Position numbers and translations under genes: made by a program. From the NCBI GenBank assembly GCA_016765095.1, contig JAESQQ010000051.1:1-40686 (forward strand): a stretch of DNA of 40,686 bases, given 5' to 3'. The notes beneath the pieces are model-generated. The model ran no database searches and had not been told where the DNA came from. It saw nothing but the letters and a program-made list of their open reading frames with translations. Positions 24,206 through 33,557 of this stretch are shown one piece after another. This DNA comes from Planctomycetota bacterium (lineage in GTDB: Bacteria; Planctomycetota; J058). Position 1 is the stretch's first letter; the number at the start of each line of letters is the position of its first letter.

Positions 24206-25078
24206 TCAGGCGATGTCCACAATGCTTCGCTCGGCACGGCGGAACATCAATGCGCCGGTGAATAGCAGGATCACGGCGACCGCGAACGAATAGAGCAACA
24301 TGAGGCCCGGTGGGTCGCCAACGCCCAACAAGGACCAGCGGAATCCCTGGATGATGTTGGTCATTGGGTTGAGTCGGTAGAGCAAGCGGTAGCCCTCAGG
24401 CACCATCTGCAACTTATAGACAATCGGTGTGAGGTACATCCAGCCGAGCAACACGAAATCGAGTGCGTGTCCCACGTCGCGGTAGTGGACGACCCAGGGA
24501 GCGCACCAGAGGCCGATCCCCAGAGCGAGCATCCCGGTTAGCAGAATGTAGACAGGCAGGAGCAAGAGCGCCGGCCCGATGGGCCACGCGTAGTGGATCA
24601 TCATCGGGAAGAGTATGAGGAGCGTGACCAAGAAGTTAATCGTGCTCGTGCCAAAGAACACCAAGGGCACACAGAGCCGGGGAAAGTAGATCTTCTCCAT
24701 CAGTGCTTTGAAGCTGACGATCGACGTCGAAGAGGACTTCACGATTTCGGTGAAGTAGGTCCAAACAACGACGGCCGAGTAGTTGAAGAGTGGGTAGGGA
24801 AGCTCTCCTTCCGCCGGGAGCTTGGCTATGAGTCCGAAGATCAAAGTGTAGACCAGCGCCATCGCGGCCGGCCGAATGATCATCCAGAGGGGGCCAAGGG
24901 CCATCTGGCGGTAGTCTATCTTCACCTGACGAACCAGGAGGAACCCAATCATCTCCCGATAGCCCCAGAGTTCCTTGAGGCCAAGACTGAGCCGGGTTCT
25001 GGGCTCGATCCGAATCACTTCCTCAGCCGCGGCGGAGGTGTGCTCCGAGGCGGGGGGAGGTGGGGATTCGCTGCTCAT
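24206..25078 (-). CDS. wzm: Polysaccharide ABC exporter permease
   Basis: A 290-residue ABC-2 type permease with about six membrane helices. The N-terminal cytoplasmic segment contains the amphipathic LKELWGYREMIGFLLVRQVK ahead of helix 1. DYRQMALGPLWMIIRPAAM and the family-typical SFKALMEKIYFPRLCVPL loop follow, and near the C-terminus YRLLYRLNPMTNIIQGFRW. It should form the channel of a Wzm/Wzt exporter that moves a lipid-linked glycan across the inner membrane. The first 30 residues are Pro/Ser/Glu-rich. The ATG at 25076-25078 lacks a clear ribosome site. A good promoter lies 65-93 bp upstream, so wzm-wzt can be transcribed on its own. Confidence 0.93.
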   Translation of the reverse strand: MSSESPPPPASEHTSAAAEEVIRIEPRTRLSLGLKELWGYREMIGFLLVRQVKIDYRQMALGPLWMIIRPAAMALVYTLIFGLIAKLPAEGELPYPLFNYSAVVVWTYFTEIVKSSSTSIVSFKALMEKIYFPRLCVPLVFFGTSTINFLVTLLILFPMMIHYAWPIGPALLLLPVYILLTGMLALGIGLWCAPWVVHYRDVGHALDFVLLGWMYLTPIVYKLQMVPEGYRLLYRLNPMTNIIQGFRWSLLGVGDPPGLMLLYSFAVAVILLFTGALMFRRAERSIVDIA

Positions 25079-25088
25079 AGGGCTCGCT

Positions 25089-25190
25089 GTTGGGAGGAGG
25101 GGCGTCTGTGGGCGGCCGCCGCCTCGCTCCCATTGCCCTGGAATGGTAGGAAAATCTCAGAGCAGGGACAACCGTTGGGTTGGGAGGAGG
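25089..25190. repeat. 12-bp direct repeat flanking the wzm promoter
   Basis: GTTGGGAGGAGG occurs at 25089-25100 and 25179-25190, one copy in the leader and one just upstream of the -35 element. It may be chance in purine-rich DNA or a pair of regulator sites. Confidence 0.5.
25143..25171 (-). promoter_or_regulatory. Promoter of wzm-wzt
   Basis: On the minus strand TTGTCC (25166-25171), a 17-bp spacer and TACCAT (25143-25148). Leader of about 58 bases to the wzm ATG. Confidence 0.6.
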
Positions 25191-25226
25191 AGCCCTCTCG
25201 AATCCGGATTTGAGTCGGCTCAGGGG

Positions 25227-27755
25227 TCAGGAGAGCGCCTCCGCAAGGAGACGGCGCAGGATCTCTTCCTCGCGCTCCCAGCTCAGCTCGTGTGCGGCTG
25301 CAAGCGCACGCTTCTGGAGTCCGGCGTAGGCCTCCTCGTTGGTGAGCAACTCTCGGATTGCGGCCGCCGTCGAGGCCGGATCTTGAGGGTCGATCGCGAG
25401 TCCAAACCCGTAGCGCTCAGCCAAGCGCTCCATCTCCGGGAGTCGAGGGTAGAGGACTGGGAGCCCGGCGCTGATGCACTGAAAGAAACCGTTGGGGAGG
25501 CAATGCACGTAGTTTTCGGAGAGACCGAAGTAGATCACCAACCCCGCGTTGGCGGTGCGAATGTGGGGGACGACTTCGAAGGGCTTGACCGGTCCGCAGA
25601 GGTGAACCCGCCCCTCCAATCCGAGTCGTCGAATCAGCTCAGCGCGCGATTCGTGCCCAGCTCCCAGGAACGCGACGTGGACATTTTCAGGCAGCTGGCG
25701 GAGAGCTTCTAAGGTTTGCTCGACGGCTTGGCCCGCCTTCGCGTTTCCTACCACGACCAAGAGGAAGTCTTCTTCGCTGAGTCCGAGCCGAGCCCGGATG
25801 TCCTCGGCTGGCTCCACCTCCAGACGGGCGTCCTGGACGTTCCTGAGCAAAGTGAAGGGGCGCTGAAAGGCCTCCTCTTGCAGGAGCGCGACTCCTTGGC
25901 TAACGGTCACCACTTCCGCGGCGAACTTGACTGAGCAACGCTCAAGCAGGTCGAAGAAGGGAAGGATGAAGTAGCGAATCGTGGGAATCTGTGAACTCCT
26001 GTGTTGCATTCGTCCGTAGAAGTCATGGGCGTCATAGACATAGCGCGCCCCGTTCTGTCGGCACTTCCAATAGACCGCTGGGAAGAAATACGGGCTGTGC
26101 ATGTAGTAGAGGTCCGCGTCCGGCAACGACTCAAGCGCCGGCCAGAGATACTGGGCGGCATAGGCGCGATAGATCGCGGCGACCTGTCGCACGAGGCGTT
26201 GAGGTGCGCGGCTGGCGTGCAAGGCGTCGTAGAGGCCGCGGGGCAACAAAGGCGAACGGACGCCTGGGCTCCGCGAAGAGCGCAACATGCGCAGCTCGAA
26301 CAGGAGCTCTTCCTCGCGCAAGGAGCTCCGCTTGCCCTCGAAGAGCTGAGAGTGGTAGCCGAGTCGGCTCACCGACGCGGCCTGCTTGAACGTTCTGCTG
26401 TCCCGCTCCACAGGAAGAGGAGTCAGGGTCACCACACGCAGCGGACCAGGCGTCTTGGCACGGGGAGGGATCTTTCCGAGCCTCTTAAGCGCTCCAAGTG
26501 CGTGACCGATGAGCCTCCCGGACGCCTGGGTTCTGCGGAGGGCTTTTCTCGGCGCGGCTGCCAGAGCTGCGACTCCCTCCAGGCGGGACCAAGACCACGC
26601 GTCTCGCGCGCGCAGCTCAAGGAGCAGTGCCTTGGTAGGAGGGCTCCCCGAGCCTCCCCGGCCGCTGGCATCTCTGGCCCCAGAGCCGTGCTCAACAAGT
26701 TCCACCAGATTTCGGTAGGAGTTGAGGTTCGAGCCAACGAGCTCCGCGTAGGCGCAGTCCGTGATTCGCTTGCGCTCGACGTCCGAGAGGACGACTTCTA
26801 GCACCTCGTCAAGGTTGCTGAGATCCGGCTGGAGCTCAAGGTAGTGCCGCCCGGACTGAAGGACACCGCCGTAGTCCCCAGAGACCAAGACGAGGCACGT
26901 TCGCGCGGCGCAGGCTTCGAGGTGACTCGGACGCAGCGCGGAGGCGGCTAGGTTGGCGCCCTCGCCGCTCAAGCGGCGAGCGAGGTCGAGCGGCGCGAGG
27001 TCGGGGAGTGAGCTCGCCTCTCGGCGAAGGGTTCCTCCGGGGTCGAGTTGGTCGAAACCGGCGGCGGCGCTGACGAAATAGCGCGAGGCGAGCAGGAAGC
27101 GCCACCAGGAGTCGCCAGCAAAGTTGGAGCGGGCGCCTGGGGCGCGATCGCAGCGCAACACCCCGCGCTCGAGCGCGCGGCGCTGGACGGCTTCGACGGT
27201 GACGAACTCGCGCACTCCGCTCAGACCGAGCCAGGGCTGAGGCGAGTCTGGCGCCAGCGCCAGGTCGTTGAGTCGCGTCAAGTCGCTCCCAGGGAACTCG
27301 AGACGATTCACCGTCCGCTCGTCAAGGTATGCCCCTTGGCGCTCCAGCAATCGAACGCCTTCTTGGACGAGGCTTCTGTAGAGGACCTCAGCCACCTCCG
27401 GGGAAACCGCGGAAACGACGCAGTCGACTCGGAGCCTGCGCAGGGAACTCACGAGGCGCTCGGTGTCCGAAGCGGAGTTGCGCGGGAGGGCTACGCGAGT
27501 CGCCTCGACCTGCGCGAAGGGATCAAGGCGGCTGAGGGCACGCTCGAATTCGCCGTCTTGGAAGCGGAGTTCGAAGAGGCTCCCGTCGAAGACGATGAGG
27601 TCCCAGCGGGCTCGGAGGACCTCGGGTGAGGGCTCCCCCCTGCCAAGGTTGATGTGGGCCACGCGCCCTGTCGAATGGCGCCGGAAGGCGTAGAGCTGGT
27701 CCCGCTCGGGCGAGGGGATCGGCTGGAGGTGGTGGTAGAGAACAAGGATGTGCAT
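25227..27755 (-). CDS. Two-domain glycosyltransferase: CgeB-like domain fused to GT4 domain
   Basis: An 842-residue protein. Residues 1 to about 350 form a CgeB-like glycosyltransferase module, recognised by LRPSHLEACAARTCLVLVSG then GRHYLELQPDLSNLDEVL. After a basic Gly/Ser linker (about 355-435), a GT4-type module starts at VVTLTPLPVERDSRTFKQA and includes YDAHDFYGRMQHRSSQIP, VVTVSQGVALLQEEAF, VVVGNAKAGQAVEQTLEAL, the donor-site block NYVHCLPNGFFQCISAGLP, and RLPEMERLAERYGFG. It may add two sugars in sequence. It is clearly paralogous along its whole length to the protein encoded at 29950-32460. ATG at 27753-27755 without a Shine-Dalgarno sequence; TACACT lies 14 bases upstream. Confidence 0.85.
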   Translation of the reverse strand: MHILVLYHHLQPIPSPERDQLYAFRRHSTGRVAHINLGRGEPSPEVLRARWDLIVFDGSLFELRFQDGEFERALSRLDPFAQVEATRVALPRNSASDTERLVSSLRRLRVDCVVSAVSPEVAEVLYRSLVQEGVRLLERQGAYLDERTVNRLEFPGSDLTRLNDLALAPDSPQPWLGLSGVREFVTVEAVQRRALERGVLRCDRAPGARSNFAGDSWWRFLLASRYFVSAAAGFDQLDPGGTLRREASSLPDLAPLDLARRLSGEGANLAASALRPSHLEACAARTCLVLVSGDYGGVLQSGRHYLELQPDLSNLDEVLEVVLSDVERKRITDCAYAELVGSNLNSYRNLVELVEHGSGARDASGRGGSGSPPTKALLLELRARDAWSWSRLEGVAALAAAPRKALRRTQASGRLIGHALGALKRLGKIPPRAKTPGPLRVVTLTPLPVERDSRTFKQAASVSRLGYHSQLFEGKRSSLREEELLFELRMLRSSRSPGVRSPLLPRGLYDALHASRAPQRLVRQVAAIYRAYAAQYLWPALESLPDADLYYMHSPYFFPAVYWKCRQNGARYVYDAHDFYGRMQHRSSQIPTIRYFILPFFDLLERCSVKFAAEVVTVSQGVALLQEEAFQRPFTLLRNVQDARLEVEPAEDIRARLGLSEEDFLLVVVGNAKAGQAVEQTLEALRQLPENVHVAFLGAGHESRAELIRRLGLEGRVHLCGPVKPFEVVPHIRTANAGLVIYFGLSENYVHCLPNGFFQCISAGLPVLYPRLPEMERLAERYGFGLAIDPQDPASTAAAIRELLTNEEAYAGLQKRALAAAHELSWEREEEILRRLLAEALS

Positions 27756-27931
27756 TTGAATCTAGCGGTTGATCGAGTGTAGCCACGGACGGAGTTCGTG
27801 CGGGAGAGGCGAGTCAGAGCGCCAGGACCCCAGCGTTACTTCCACGCGCGAGGACTTATCGGGAAGAGTCGCCGGATTCCTCGCGCTCTTGCGTGGGCTG
27901 AAGAGCCAGAGTGGTCTGACTTCGAATTCGC

Positions 27932-29899
27932 TCACGCCTCTCCCCAGTGTTGACGCGCCCAGAGCTTGGTGCAGATCACTCGCCATGTGATGAACTCTTG
28001 ATTGATCGAACGGTGAGGGGACTCGAAGAGGGCTCGCACGCCCTTGGTGTCGAACCACTCCTCCTCATGTTCGTTGGCTGGTTCGAGGAGGCGGGAGAAA
28101 TGGCGAGCGGCGTAGCCGAAGGTCAATTCGGGGGCCGAGCGGAAGCCGATCTTGTCGCGCCGCGAGCGGACTCCCTCCGGCAGGATCCCTTTCATGGCCT
28201 CGCGCAACACGAGCTTCGTCTCTGTCCCACGTAGCCTGAGTTGATCAGGAAGTGAGAGGCAGAATTCGGCCAACTCGTGGTCTAGAAAGGGAACCCGCGC
28301 TTCGACGGAGTGCGCCATCGAGTTTCGGTCTTCGAATCGCAAGAGAGCGGGCAACACCGCGGAAGCCACGTCGTGGGCCAGGCGAGCAGAGAGCTGGTCG
28401 GAGGCAGGGGCCGCGCTGAAGTCGAGGGCTTCGTCCTTCCAAGTCCTTGCCCAGCTCGACGAGAGGAAGACGTCTGGCTGAACGGCTTGAGGTGTTGGTT
28501 GCGCGTGGCTCTCCGGCAGGTAACGACCCAACACGCGGAGCATGTGGCCATAGGCGCCCTTTAGCCTCGCGGGCACGACGTCTCCGATCGCCTCGCGGCG
28601 CGAGAGGAGAGGCGTGCCGTTGAGCTTCTGGAACTCGCGCAACACACGGTGAGCTTCCCTGAGCCTTCCCTGCTTGATGAACGAGCGCACGAGCGGGTCG
28701 AAGTACATGTGATATCCGCCCAAGATCTCGTCAGCGCCCTGGCCGTCGAGCACCACCTTGAGACCTTCCTGGCTGACTCGCTCGAACACGAACCACTGGG
28801 CCACGATGCTCGCTGAACCGAAGGGCTCGTCTTGGTGGCGGAGGATCCGGCCCAGGGCCTCGTCAAGGGAGGCTGGGTCGACTCGGATCTGGACTAGTCG
28901 AGACCCCGCAGCCTTCGCCACGGGAACCATGTACTTGTACTCGTCGAACGGCGTATCGCTCGCGCAGTAGCCGAACGAGATGTGCCGCTGTGAGCCGAGT
29001 CGTGCGCTCGTCGTCACGATCGAGGAGGAGTCGAGCCCCCCGCTGAGACAAGTCCCGATCGGCACGTCGCTGCGGAGGTGGAGGTTGAGTGAGCTCTCGA
29101 AGAGCTCTTGAAAGCGCGCGACTGCGTCGGGCAAGGAACCCGAGAAGGAGGGGAGGTGGTGAGGGCTCCAGTAGCGCTCTCGCCGGACGCTCTCCGGCGC
29201 GTCCAAAGAGATCTCCATGAACGTCCCGGGTGCGAGGGCTTCGACCCCAGCGAAGAAGGTGCGCGAGCTTCGATCGGTGCAGCCCGTCAGCAGAAATGAG
29301 AGCACCTGGGCTTCGTCAGGGCGAGCCACATACCCCGGCAGGGCCAAGAGCCCCTTGACCTCCGAGGCGAAGGCCCATCCGCCGCGGTGTCGAGTCAGGA
29401 GGAGGGGCTTGATCCCAAAGCGATCCCGCGCGAGCAATACCGTGCGCGCCTTCGAGTCGTAGATCGCGAGCGCGAACATCCCTCGCAACCAGCGGAGAAA
29501 GTTCGTCCCCCACTCGAGGTAGGCTCGCAGGACGACCTCCGTGTCTCCAGACGACACAAATTGGTGTCCCAGCCCTCGAAGCGTCTCGCGAAGCTCCACG
29601 TAGTTATAGACCTCTCCATTGAAAACCAACGCGCAGCCGCGCTCAGGGTCGAGCATTGGCTGGGCTGAGTCCTGGCTGAGGTCTAGAATCGCGAGTCGGC
29701 GGTGGACGAGAGCGACCTCGCCCTTTGCACAGGCTGAGGCCTTAGGCGGCTGATCGTGCCACACCTCCGGCTCGCCTCCCGCGCGCGAGACCGCGAAGCC
29801 AAACCCGTCGGGACCCCGGTGTTCGAGGCGCTCGCTCAGGCGCTCGAGGTCACCTGGCGTGAAAGGACCCGCGCCGATCAAGCCTGCGATCCCGCACAC
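27932..29899 (-). CDS. AsnB-like glutamine-dependent amidotransferase (second of three)
   Basis: A 655-residue asparagine-synthetase-type protein. The GTG start gives MCGIAGLIGA with Cys2 as the glutaminase nucleophile; LEHRGPDGFGF, FNGEVYNYVEL and SSGDTEVVLRA complete that half. The synthetase half has CLSGGLDSSSIV, LDGQGADEILGGYHMY and SMAHSVEARVPFLDHEL, so all active-site elements look present. It is closer in layout to the amidotransferases found in exopolysaccharide and peptidoglycan-modifying contexts than to AsnB of amino-acid metabolism. It lies between the two paralogous CgeB-GT4 enzymes, 50 bp after one and 176 bp before the other, so it probably amidates a sugar (carboxamide) in the same glycan. 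Confidence 0.9.
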   Translation of the reverse strand: MCGIAGLIGAGPFTPGDLERLSERLEHRGPDGFGFAVSRAGGEPEVWHDQPPKASACAKGEVALVHRRLAILDLSQDSAQPMLDPERGCALVFNGEVYNYVELRETLRGLGHQFVSSGDTEVVLRAYLEWGTNFLRWLRGMFALAIYDSKARTVLLARDRFGIKPLLLTRHRGGWAFASEVKGLLALPGYVARPDEAQVLSFLLTGCTDRSSRTFFAGVEALAPGTFMEISLDAPESVRRERYWSPHHLPSFSGSLPDAVARFQELFESSLNLHLRSDVPIGTCLSGGLDSSSIVTTSARLGSQRHISFGYCASDTPFDEYKYMVPVAKAAGSRLVQIRVDPASLDEALGRILRHQDEPFGSASIVAQWFVFERVSQEGLKVVLDGQGADEILGGYHMYFDPLVRSFIKQGRLREAHRVLREFQKLNGTPLLSRREAIGDVVPARLKGAYGHMLRVLGRYLPESHAQPTPQAVQPDVFLSSSWARTWKDEALDFSAAPASDQLSARLAHDVASAVLPALLRFEDRNSMAHSVEARVPFLDHELAEFCLSLPDQLRLRGTETKLVLREAMKGILPEGVRSRRDKIGFRSAPELTFGYAARHFSRLLEPANEHEEEWFDTKGVRALFESPHRSINQEFITWRVICTKLWARQHWGEA

Positions 29900-29949
29900 G
29901 CTAGGGACGCCTCCCGCTCAGGGGACGGCGCTGGCTCAAGGCGGGCGGC

Positions 29950-32460
29950 CTAGGAGAGGTCGTCACGAAACAACACCCTAGAAATGAGAGCCTCAAGGAC
30001 CTGCTCCTCATGCTCCCAGGTCAATTCGCGCGCCGCGAGGTTCGCTGCGGCTTGGAGCAATTCGCGCGATTCGCCTGGCTTGAGGAGGGCCCGAATTCCC
30101 GCTTCGACGGACTCCGAGTCGAGAGGATCGATCGCCACTCCAAAGCCGTAGCGCTCGGCCAGGCGCTCCATCTCGGGGAGACGCGGGTGGAGAATGGGGA
30201 GCCCGGCGCTCACACACTGGAAAAAGCCGTTCGGGAGGCAATTGCGATAATTCTCGGAGAGGTCGAAGTAGAGGACCAAGCCTGCGTCGGCGCTCCGAAT
30301 GTGAGGCACGACCTCGAAGGGCTTGACCGGCCCGCAGAGGTGAACTCGCGCGCTCAACCCGTGAGCCGCCACCATCGGGCCTCGAGACTCGTGGCCTCCG
30401 CCCAAGAAGGCCACGTGGACGTGATCGGGGAGGCGCCGAAGCGCCTTCAGGGTGGGCTCGACCGCTTGCCCTTGCTTCGCGTTCCCGACCACCACGAGCA
30501 AAAAGTCGGCGGCGGACAAGTGAAGTCGGTCCCTCAGTTCGCTGGGGGGGCTCGCCTCGAGACGAGCGTCTTGGACGTTTCGTATCAGCTGGAAGGGCCG
30601 CCCGAAGGCCGCCTCTTGGAGGTCCGCAACCCCCTTGCTGACCGTCACGACCTCAGCCGCGTATTTGACCGAGAGCCGCTCCAAGAGGTCGTAAAAGGGC
30701 TGCTGGAAGTAGCGGACCGTCGGGGTGAGCGACTCTCGCTGATGGATCCGACTGTAGAAGTCGTGAGCGTCATACACGAACTGTGCACCTTCGAGTTGAC
30801 ACTTGAGCAGGATCGCCGGCAGGTAATACGGCGAGTGAACATAGTAAAGCGGCGCTGAAGGGAGCGTTCGGAGAGGGGTCAGGAAGTAGTTCCGAGCGTA
30901 GGACGAGTAGAACTGCCAAAGGTGGTGGACCAAGCGCGCTGGGGCGCCGACGGCATGGACCGCACTTCGGATTGGGGCCGGCGTGAGGGGCGGCCCGGCC
31001 TCCAGAATACGGAGGTCGAAGGGAAGCTCTTGCCCGTTGAAGTTGCTCGGCTGGCCCTCGCAGAGGACCGAGGTGAAGCCGAACCTCTCTAGCGAAGCGG
31101 CCTGCTTGTAGGTCCGGCTGTCCCTCTCGACGGCGAGCGGGGTTACGGTCACGACTCGTTCGCGGGGGACCTCACGCCCTTTGCGGTGAAGCCGTCGGGC
31201 TCCCTCCAGGGCCCGTCGAATCAGGGCCGCGGGGCGGAGCGCGCGACGCACCTGGGGCTTGAGCTTTCCGTGCCGCTTCGCGAGTCGGAGTCTCGCCACG
31301 CCGTCCATGGCGGCCATTCGGTAGTAGGTCGGGCTCGCGACGCCGGTGGCCGGAGCCGGCACGCTACCGAATGTCGTGGTCAGGATCGTCTTCACGAAGC
31401 CGCGGTAGGTAGCGAGTCCAGAGGCGACGACCTCTTCGTAGGCCTGCTCCGTGATCTCCGCGCGGAGCTTGTCGTCTCGCACGAGCTGCAGGACCTCCTC
31501 GAGATTGGAGAAGTCGCGAGCGAGCTCGAGGTAGTGCCTGCCCGGCACGAGGAGCCCGTTGTAGCGACCAGCGACGAGAACCTGACAGGTCCGCGTGGCG
31601 CAGGCTTCGAGGTGACGCGGGGAGAGCGCGAAGAGCTGCAACTCTCCGTCCCGTCCTGGGAAGCAGGCGGTCTCGATCTCAGCGAAGGTCGCGTCCGGAT
31701 GTTCGGCCACGAACGTGTCTGTGCGCTCGCGCAGCTTGCCGTCCGTGTCGAGAAGGCTCGCCCCGCCCTCGACGCTGATCGTGTAGCGACAACGCAGCAA
31801 GAACCGATACCAGTCTGTACCGTGGAAGGTGTCTTCTTGGCGAGTGGAGATGTCGATGCGCAAGCCGTGCCGGGGGCCGCCCTCCTGGAAGGCCTCTGCG
31901 ATCTGAGTCTTGAGGAGGCCGTGGCTGCCGAGCCAAGCCTGCGCGTGGTATGCCCGATAGCCAACGTCGATCGGGCGATTCCGGATCCGCGAGGGCGCGG
32001 CGAGAGAGGCCACGCTCATTTCGTCGAGGTATCCGGTCAGCACCTCGTGGATCCGCACTCCGTCCTCTTGGAGGGCAGGGTAGATCTTGGGCCACTCCGT
32101 AGGAGGGGAGACCGAGAACACAATGTCGACGCCGAACTCGCGGAGGAAGGCGTTTAGGACCCCGGTGTGCGCGAACTCATCTTGGGGCAGCGCGATCTTG
32201 GTTCCGGGAACCCCCGCTAACCCTCTGATTTCCTCTACCGCTCCTGCAAAGGTCGGGGGGTGCCAGCGGATCGAGAGGAAGGTCGTGTGAAACACGATCA
32301 GGTCCCACGAGTGCTTTCGGACGAAGTCCGGCAAGCCGTGGAGGGCGACGTTGAGGTAGTGAACGCGCTGACCGGAGTAGCGGCCAAGGGAATAGAGGTG
32401 CTCCTCGATCGTCGACCGGAGCGGGGAGACGGTGTTGTGATAGACGACGAGGATGTTCAC
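29950..32460 (-). CDS. Two-domain glycosyltransferase, paralogue of the 25227-27755 protein
   Basis: An 836-residue protein with the same arrangement: CgeB-like module (1 to about 350; SPRHLEACATRTCQVLVAG then GRHYLELARDFSNLEEVL), basic linker, and a GT4 module from VVTVTPLAVERDSRTYKQA with FVYDAHDFYSRIHQRE, VVTVSKGVADLQEAAFG, VVVGNAKQGQAVEPTLKAL and NYRNCLPNGFFQCVSAGLP. The GTG at 32458-32460 (MNILVVYHN) has AAGGG five bases upstream and aligns with the N-terminus of the paralogue (MHILVLYHH). The frame is open to 32526, where it would overlap the epimerase. The N-terminal modules are much less alike than the GT4 modules, which suggests different donors or acceptors for the first step. Confidence 0.86.
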   Translation of the reverse strand: MNILVVYHNTVSPLRSTIEEHLYSLGRYSGQRVHYLNVALHGLPDFVRKHSWDLIVFHTTFLSIRWHPPTFAGAVEEIRGLAGVPGTKIALPQDEFAHTGVLNAFLREFGVDIVFSVSPPTEWPKIYPALQEDGVRIHEVLTGYLDEMSVASLAAPSRIRNRPIDVGYRAYHAQAWLGSHGLLKTQIAEAFQEGGPRHGLRIDISTRQEDTFHGTDWYRFLLRCRYTISVEGGASLLDTDGKLRERTDTFVAEHPDATFAEIETACFPGRDGELQLFALSPRHLEACATRTCQVLVAGRYNGLLVPGRHYLELARDFSNLEEVLQLVRDDKLRAEITEQAYEEVVASGLATYRGFVKTILTTTFGSVPAPATGVASPTYYRMAAMDGVARLRLAKRHGKLKPQVRRALRPAALIRRALEGARRLHRKGREVPRERVVTVTPLAVERDSRTYKQAASLERFGFTSVLCEGQPSNFNGQELPFDLRILEAGPPLTPAPIRSAVHAVGAPARLVHHLWQFYSSYARNYFLTPLRTLPSAPLYYVHSPYYLPAILLKCQLEGAQFVYDAHDFYSRIHQRESLTPTVRYFQQPFYDLLERLSVKYAAEVVTVSKGVADLQEAAFGRPFQLIRNVQDARLEASPPSELRDRLHLSAADFLLVVVGNAKQGQAVEPTLKALRRLPDHVHVAFLGGGHESRGPMVAAHGLSARVHLCGPVKPFEVVPHIRSADAGLVLYFDLSENYRNCLPNGFFQCVSAGLPILHPRLPEMERLAERYGFGVAIDPLDSESVEAGIRALLKPGESRELLQAAANLAARELTWEHEEQVLEALISRVLFRDDLS

Positions 32461-32465
32461 GGGAT

Positions 32466-32470
32466 CCCTT
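32466..32470 (-). promoter_or_regulatory. Ribosome binding site fixing a GTG start
   Basis: AAGGG on the minus strand five bases before the GTG at 32460. It supports the start that matches the paralogue rather than the longer frame to 32526. Confidence 0.6.
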
Positions 32471-32518
32471 GAAGAGTCTCGATACTGAGGGCGAATGCCT
32501 GGGAGGCCCGGGGCAATC

Positions 32519-33448
32519 TCAGCCACGCTGCTTGAGGTGGGTGAAGGTCTCGCCGACGCCGTGCGCTTCGTACCAGGCGACGAGGCGGGCGACGCCGTCG
32601 GCGAGATCGATCGTGGGCTCCCAGGAGAAGGTCTCCTTGGTCGCGCTCGGGTCGAGGAGGAGCGAGGCCAAGTCGTCTTCGAGGGGATCGACGACGTCGG
32701 GCGGGGAGTCCGGCGTGATCCCGAGGGCCGCGCTGACTTGCGCGAAGATCTCCTCGATCGTGACGTCGTTTCCGCTCGAGAGGTTGAAGTAGCCGGTCGG
32801 GGCGTCTGTGGGGAGCATGGCTGTCAAGACGCGCATGAAGTCGTCGAAGTAGACGAAGTCTCGACGCGTCCTCACGATCGAGCAGGGCTTGCCAGCCTTG
32901 AGGCGCTTGTAGAAGGCGGGCATGGGCCCGGTGTAGGCGCGCGGGCCGTAGACGTTCGCCATTCGGAGCGAGATCCAGGACAGCCCGCTCATTTCGAGGT
33001 AGCGCTCTCCGCCGGCCTTACTGATCGAGTAGCTCGTCCGAGGCCGCAGCGGGTGATCTCGTCGAACAGGCACCTGATCGGGCTGCCCGTAGGCGAGGGC
33101 CGTCTGAAAGTGAACCACCCGCTCAACCGAGCAGCGCTGGCTCGCGCGAACGACGTGGACTGTGCCCAACACGTTGCTGCGAATGTCCTCTTCCCAGTTG
33201 CTCAGATCCTTGTAGGCAGCCGCAGCGTGAATCACGTGGGTCGGCTGAAAGCGGTCGAAGAGCTCGTCGACCAAGGCGCCGTCAGCGACGCTTCCTTCCA
33301 CGACTTCGAGGGAAGCGTGAGCAGCCAGGGACTCGCGCCGACCGGTGGCGAAGTTGTCGAGGACCAAGACCCCGTGGCCTTCCGCCAAGAGATGGTCAGC
33401 GATGTTGGAGCCGAGGAAACCGGCTCCGCCGGTGATCAGGACCTTCAT
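32519..33448 (-). CDS. NAD-dependent sugar-nucleotide epimerase (tandem paralogue 2)
   Basis: A 309-residue extended short-chain dehydrogenase. LITGGAGFLGSN is the cofactor loop, LVLDNFATGRRESL follows, FQTALAYG carries the Thr of the active site and YSISKAGGERY the Tyr and Lys. LRMANVYGPRAYTGPMPAF and RTRRDFVYFDDFMR are typical of the UDP-glucose 4-epimerase/dehydratase group. It is similar along its length to the gene immediately upstream (33558-34493), with roughly half the residues identical by eye. ATG 33446-33448 has GAAGG seven bases upstream. It begins 109 bp after the paralogue and its stop lies 58 bp before the CgeB-GT4 gene. Confidence 0.9.
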   Translation of the reverse strand: MKVLITGGAGFLGSNIADHLLAEGHGVLVLDNFATGRRESLAAHASLEVVEGSVADGALVDELFDRFQPTHVIHAAAAYKDLSNWEEDIRSNVLGTVHVVRASQRCSVERVVHFQTALAYGQPDQVPVRRDHPLRPRTSYSISKAGGERYLEMSGLSWISLRMANVYGPRAYTGPMPAFYKRLKAGKPCSIVRTRRDFVYFDDFMRVLTAMLPTDAPTGYFNLSSGNDVTIEEIFAQVSAALGITPDSPPDVVDPLEDDLASLLLDPSATKETFSWEPTIDLADGVARLVAWYEAHGVGETFTHLKQRG

Positions 33449-33502
33449 GTGGAGACCTTCGTCGGAGACCCGCAGGAGGCGGGGCCTCAGCTGGCCTGGC
33501 GC

Positions 33503-33515
33503 CCCTCACTGAGGG
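33503..33515. other. Small palindrome between the paralogous epimerases
   Basis: CCCTC-ACT-GAGGG in the 109-bp spacer. Too short to call a terminator with confidence; it might lower read-through between the two genes. Confidence 0.2.
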
Positions 33516-33557
33516 TCTAGTTAGGAGAATTCGGCGGCTGAGGCCGCGACCGCAACG

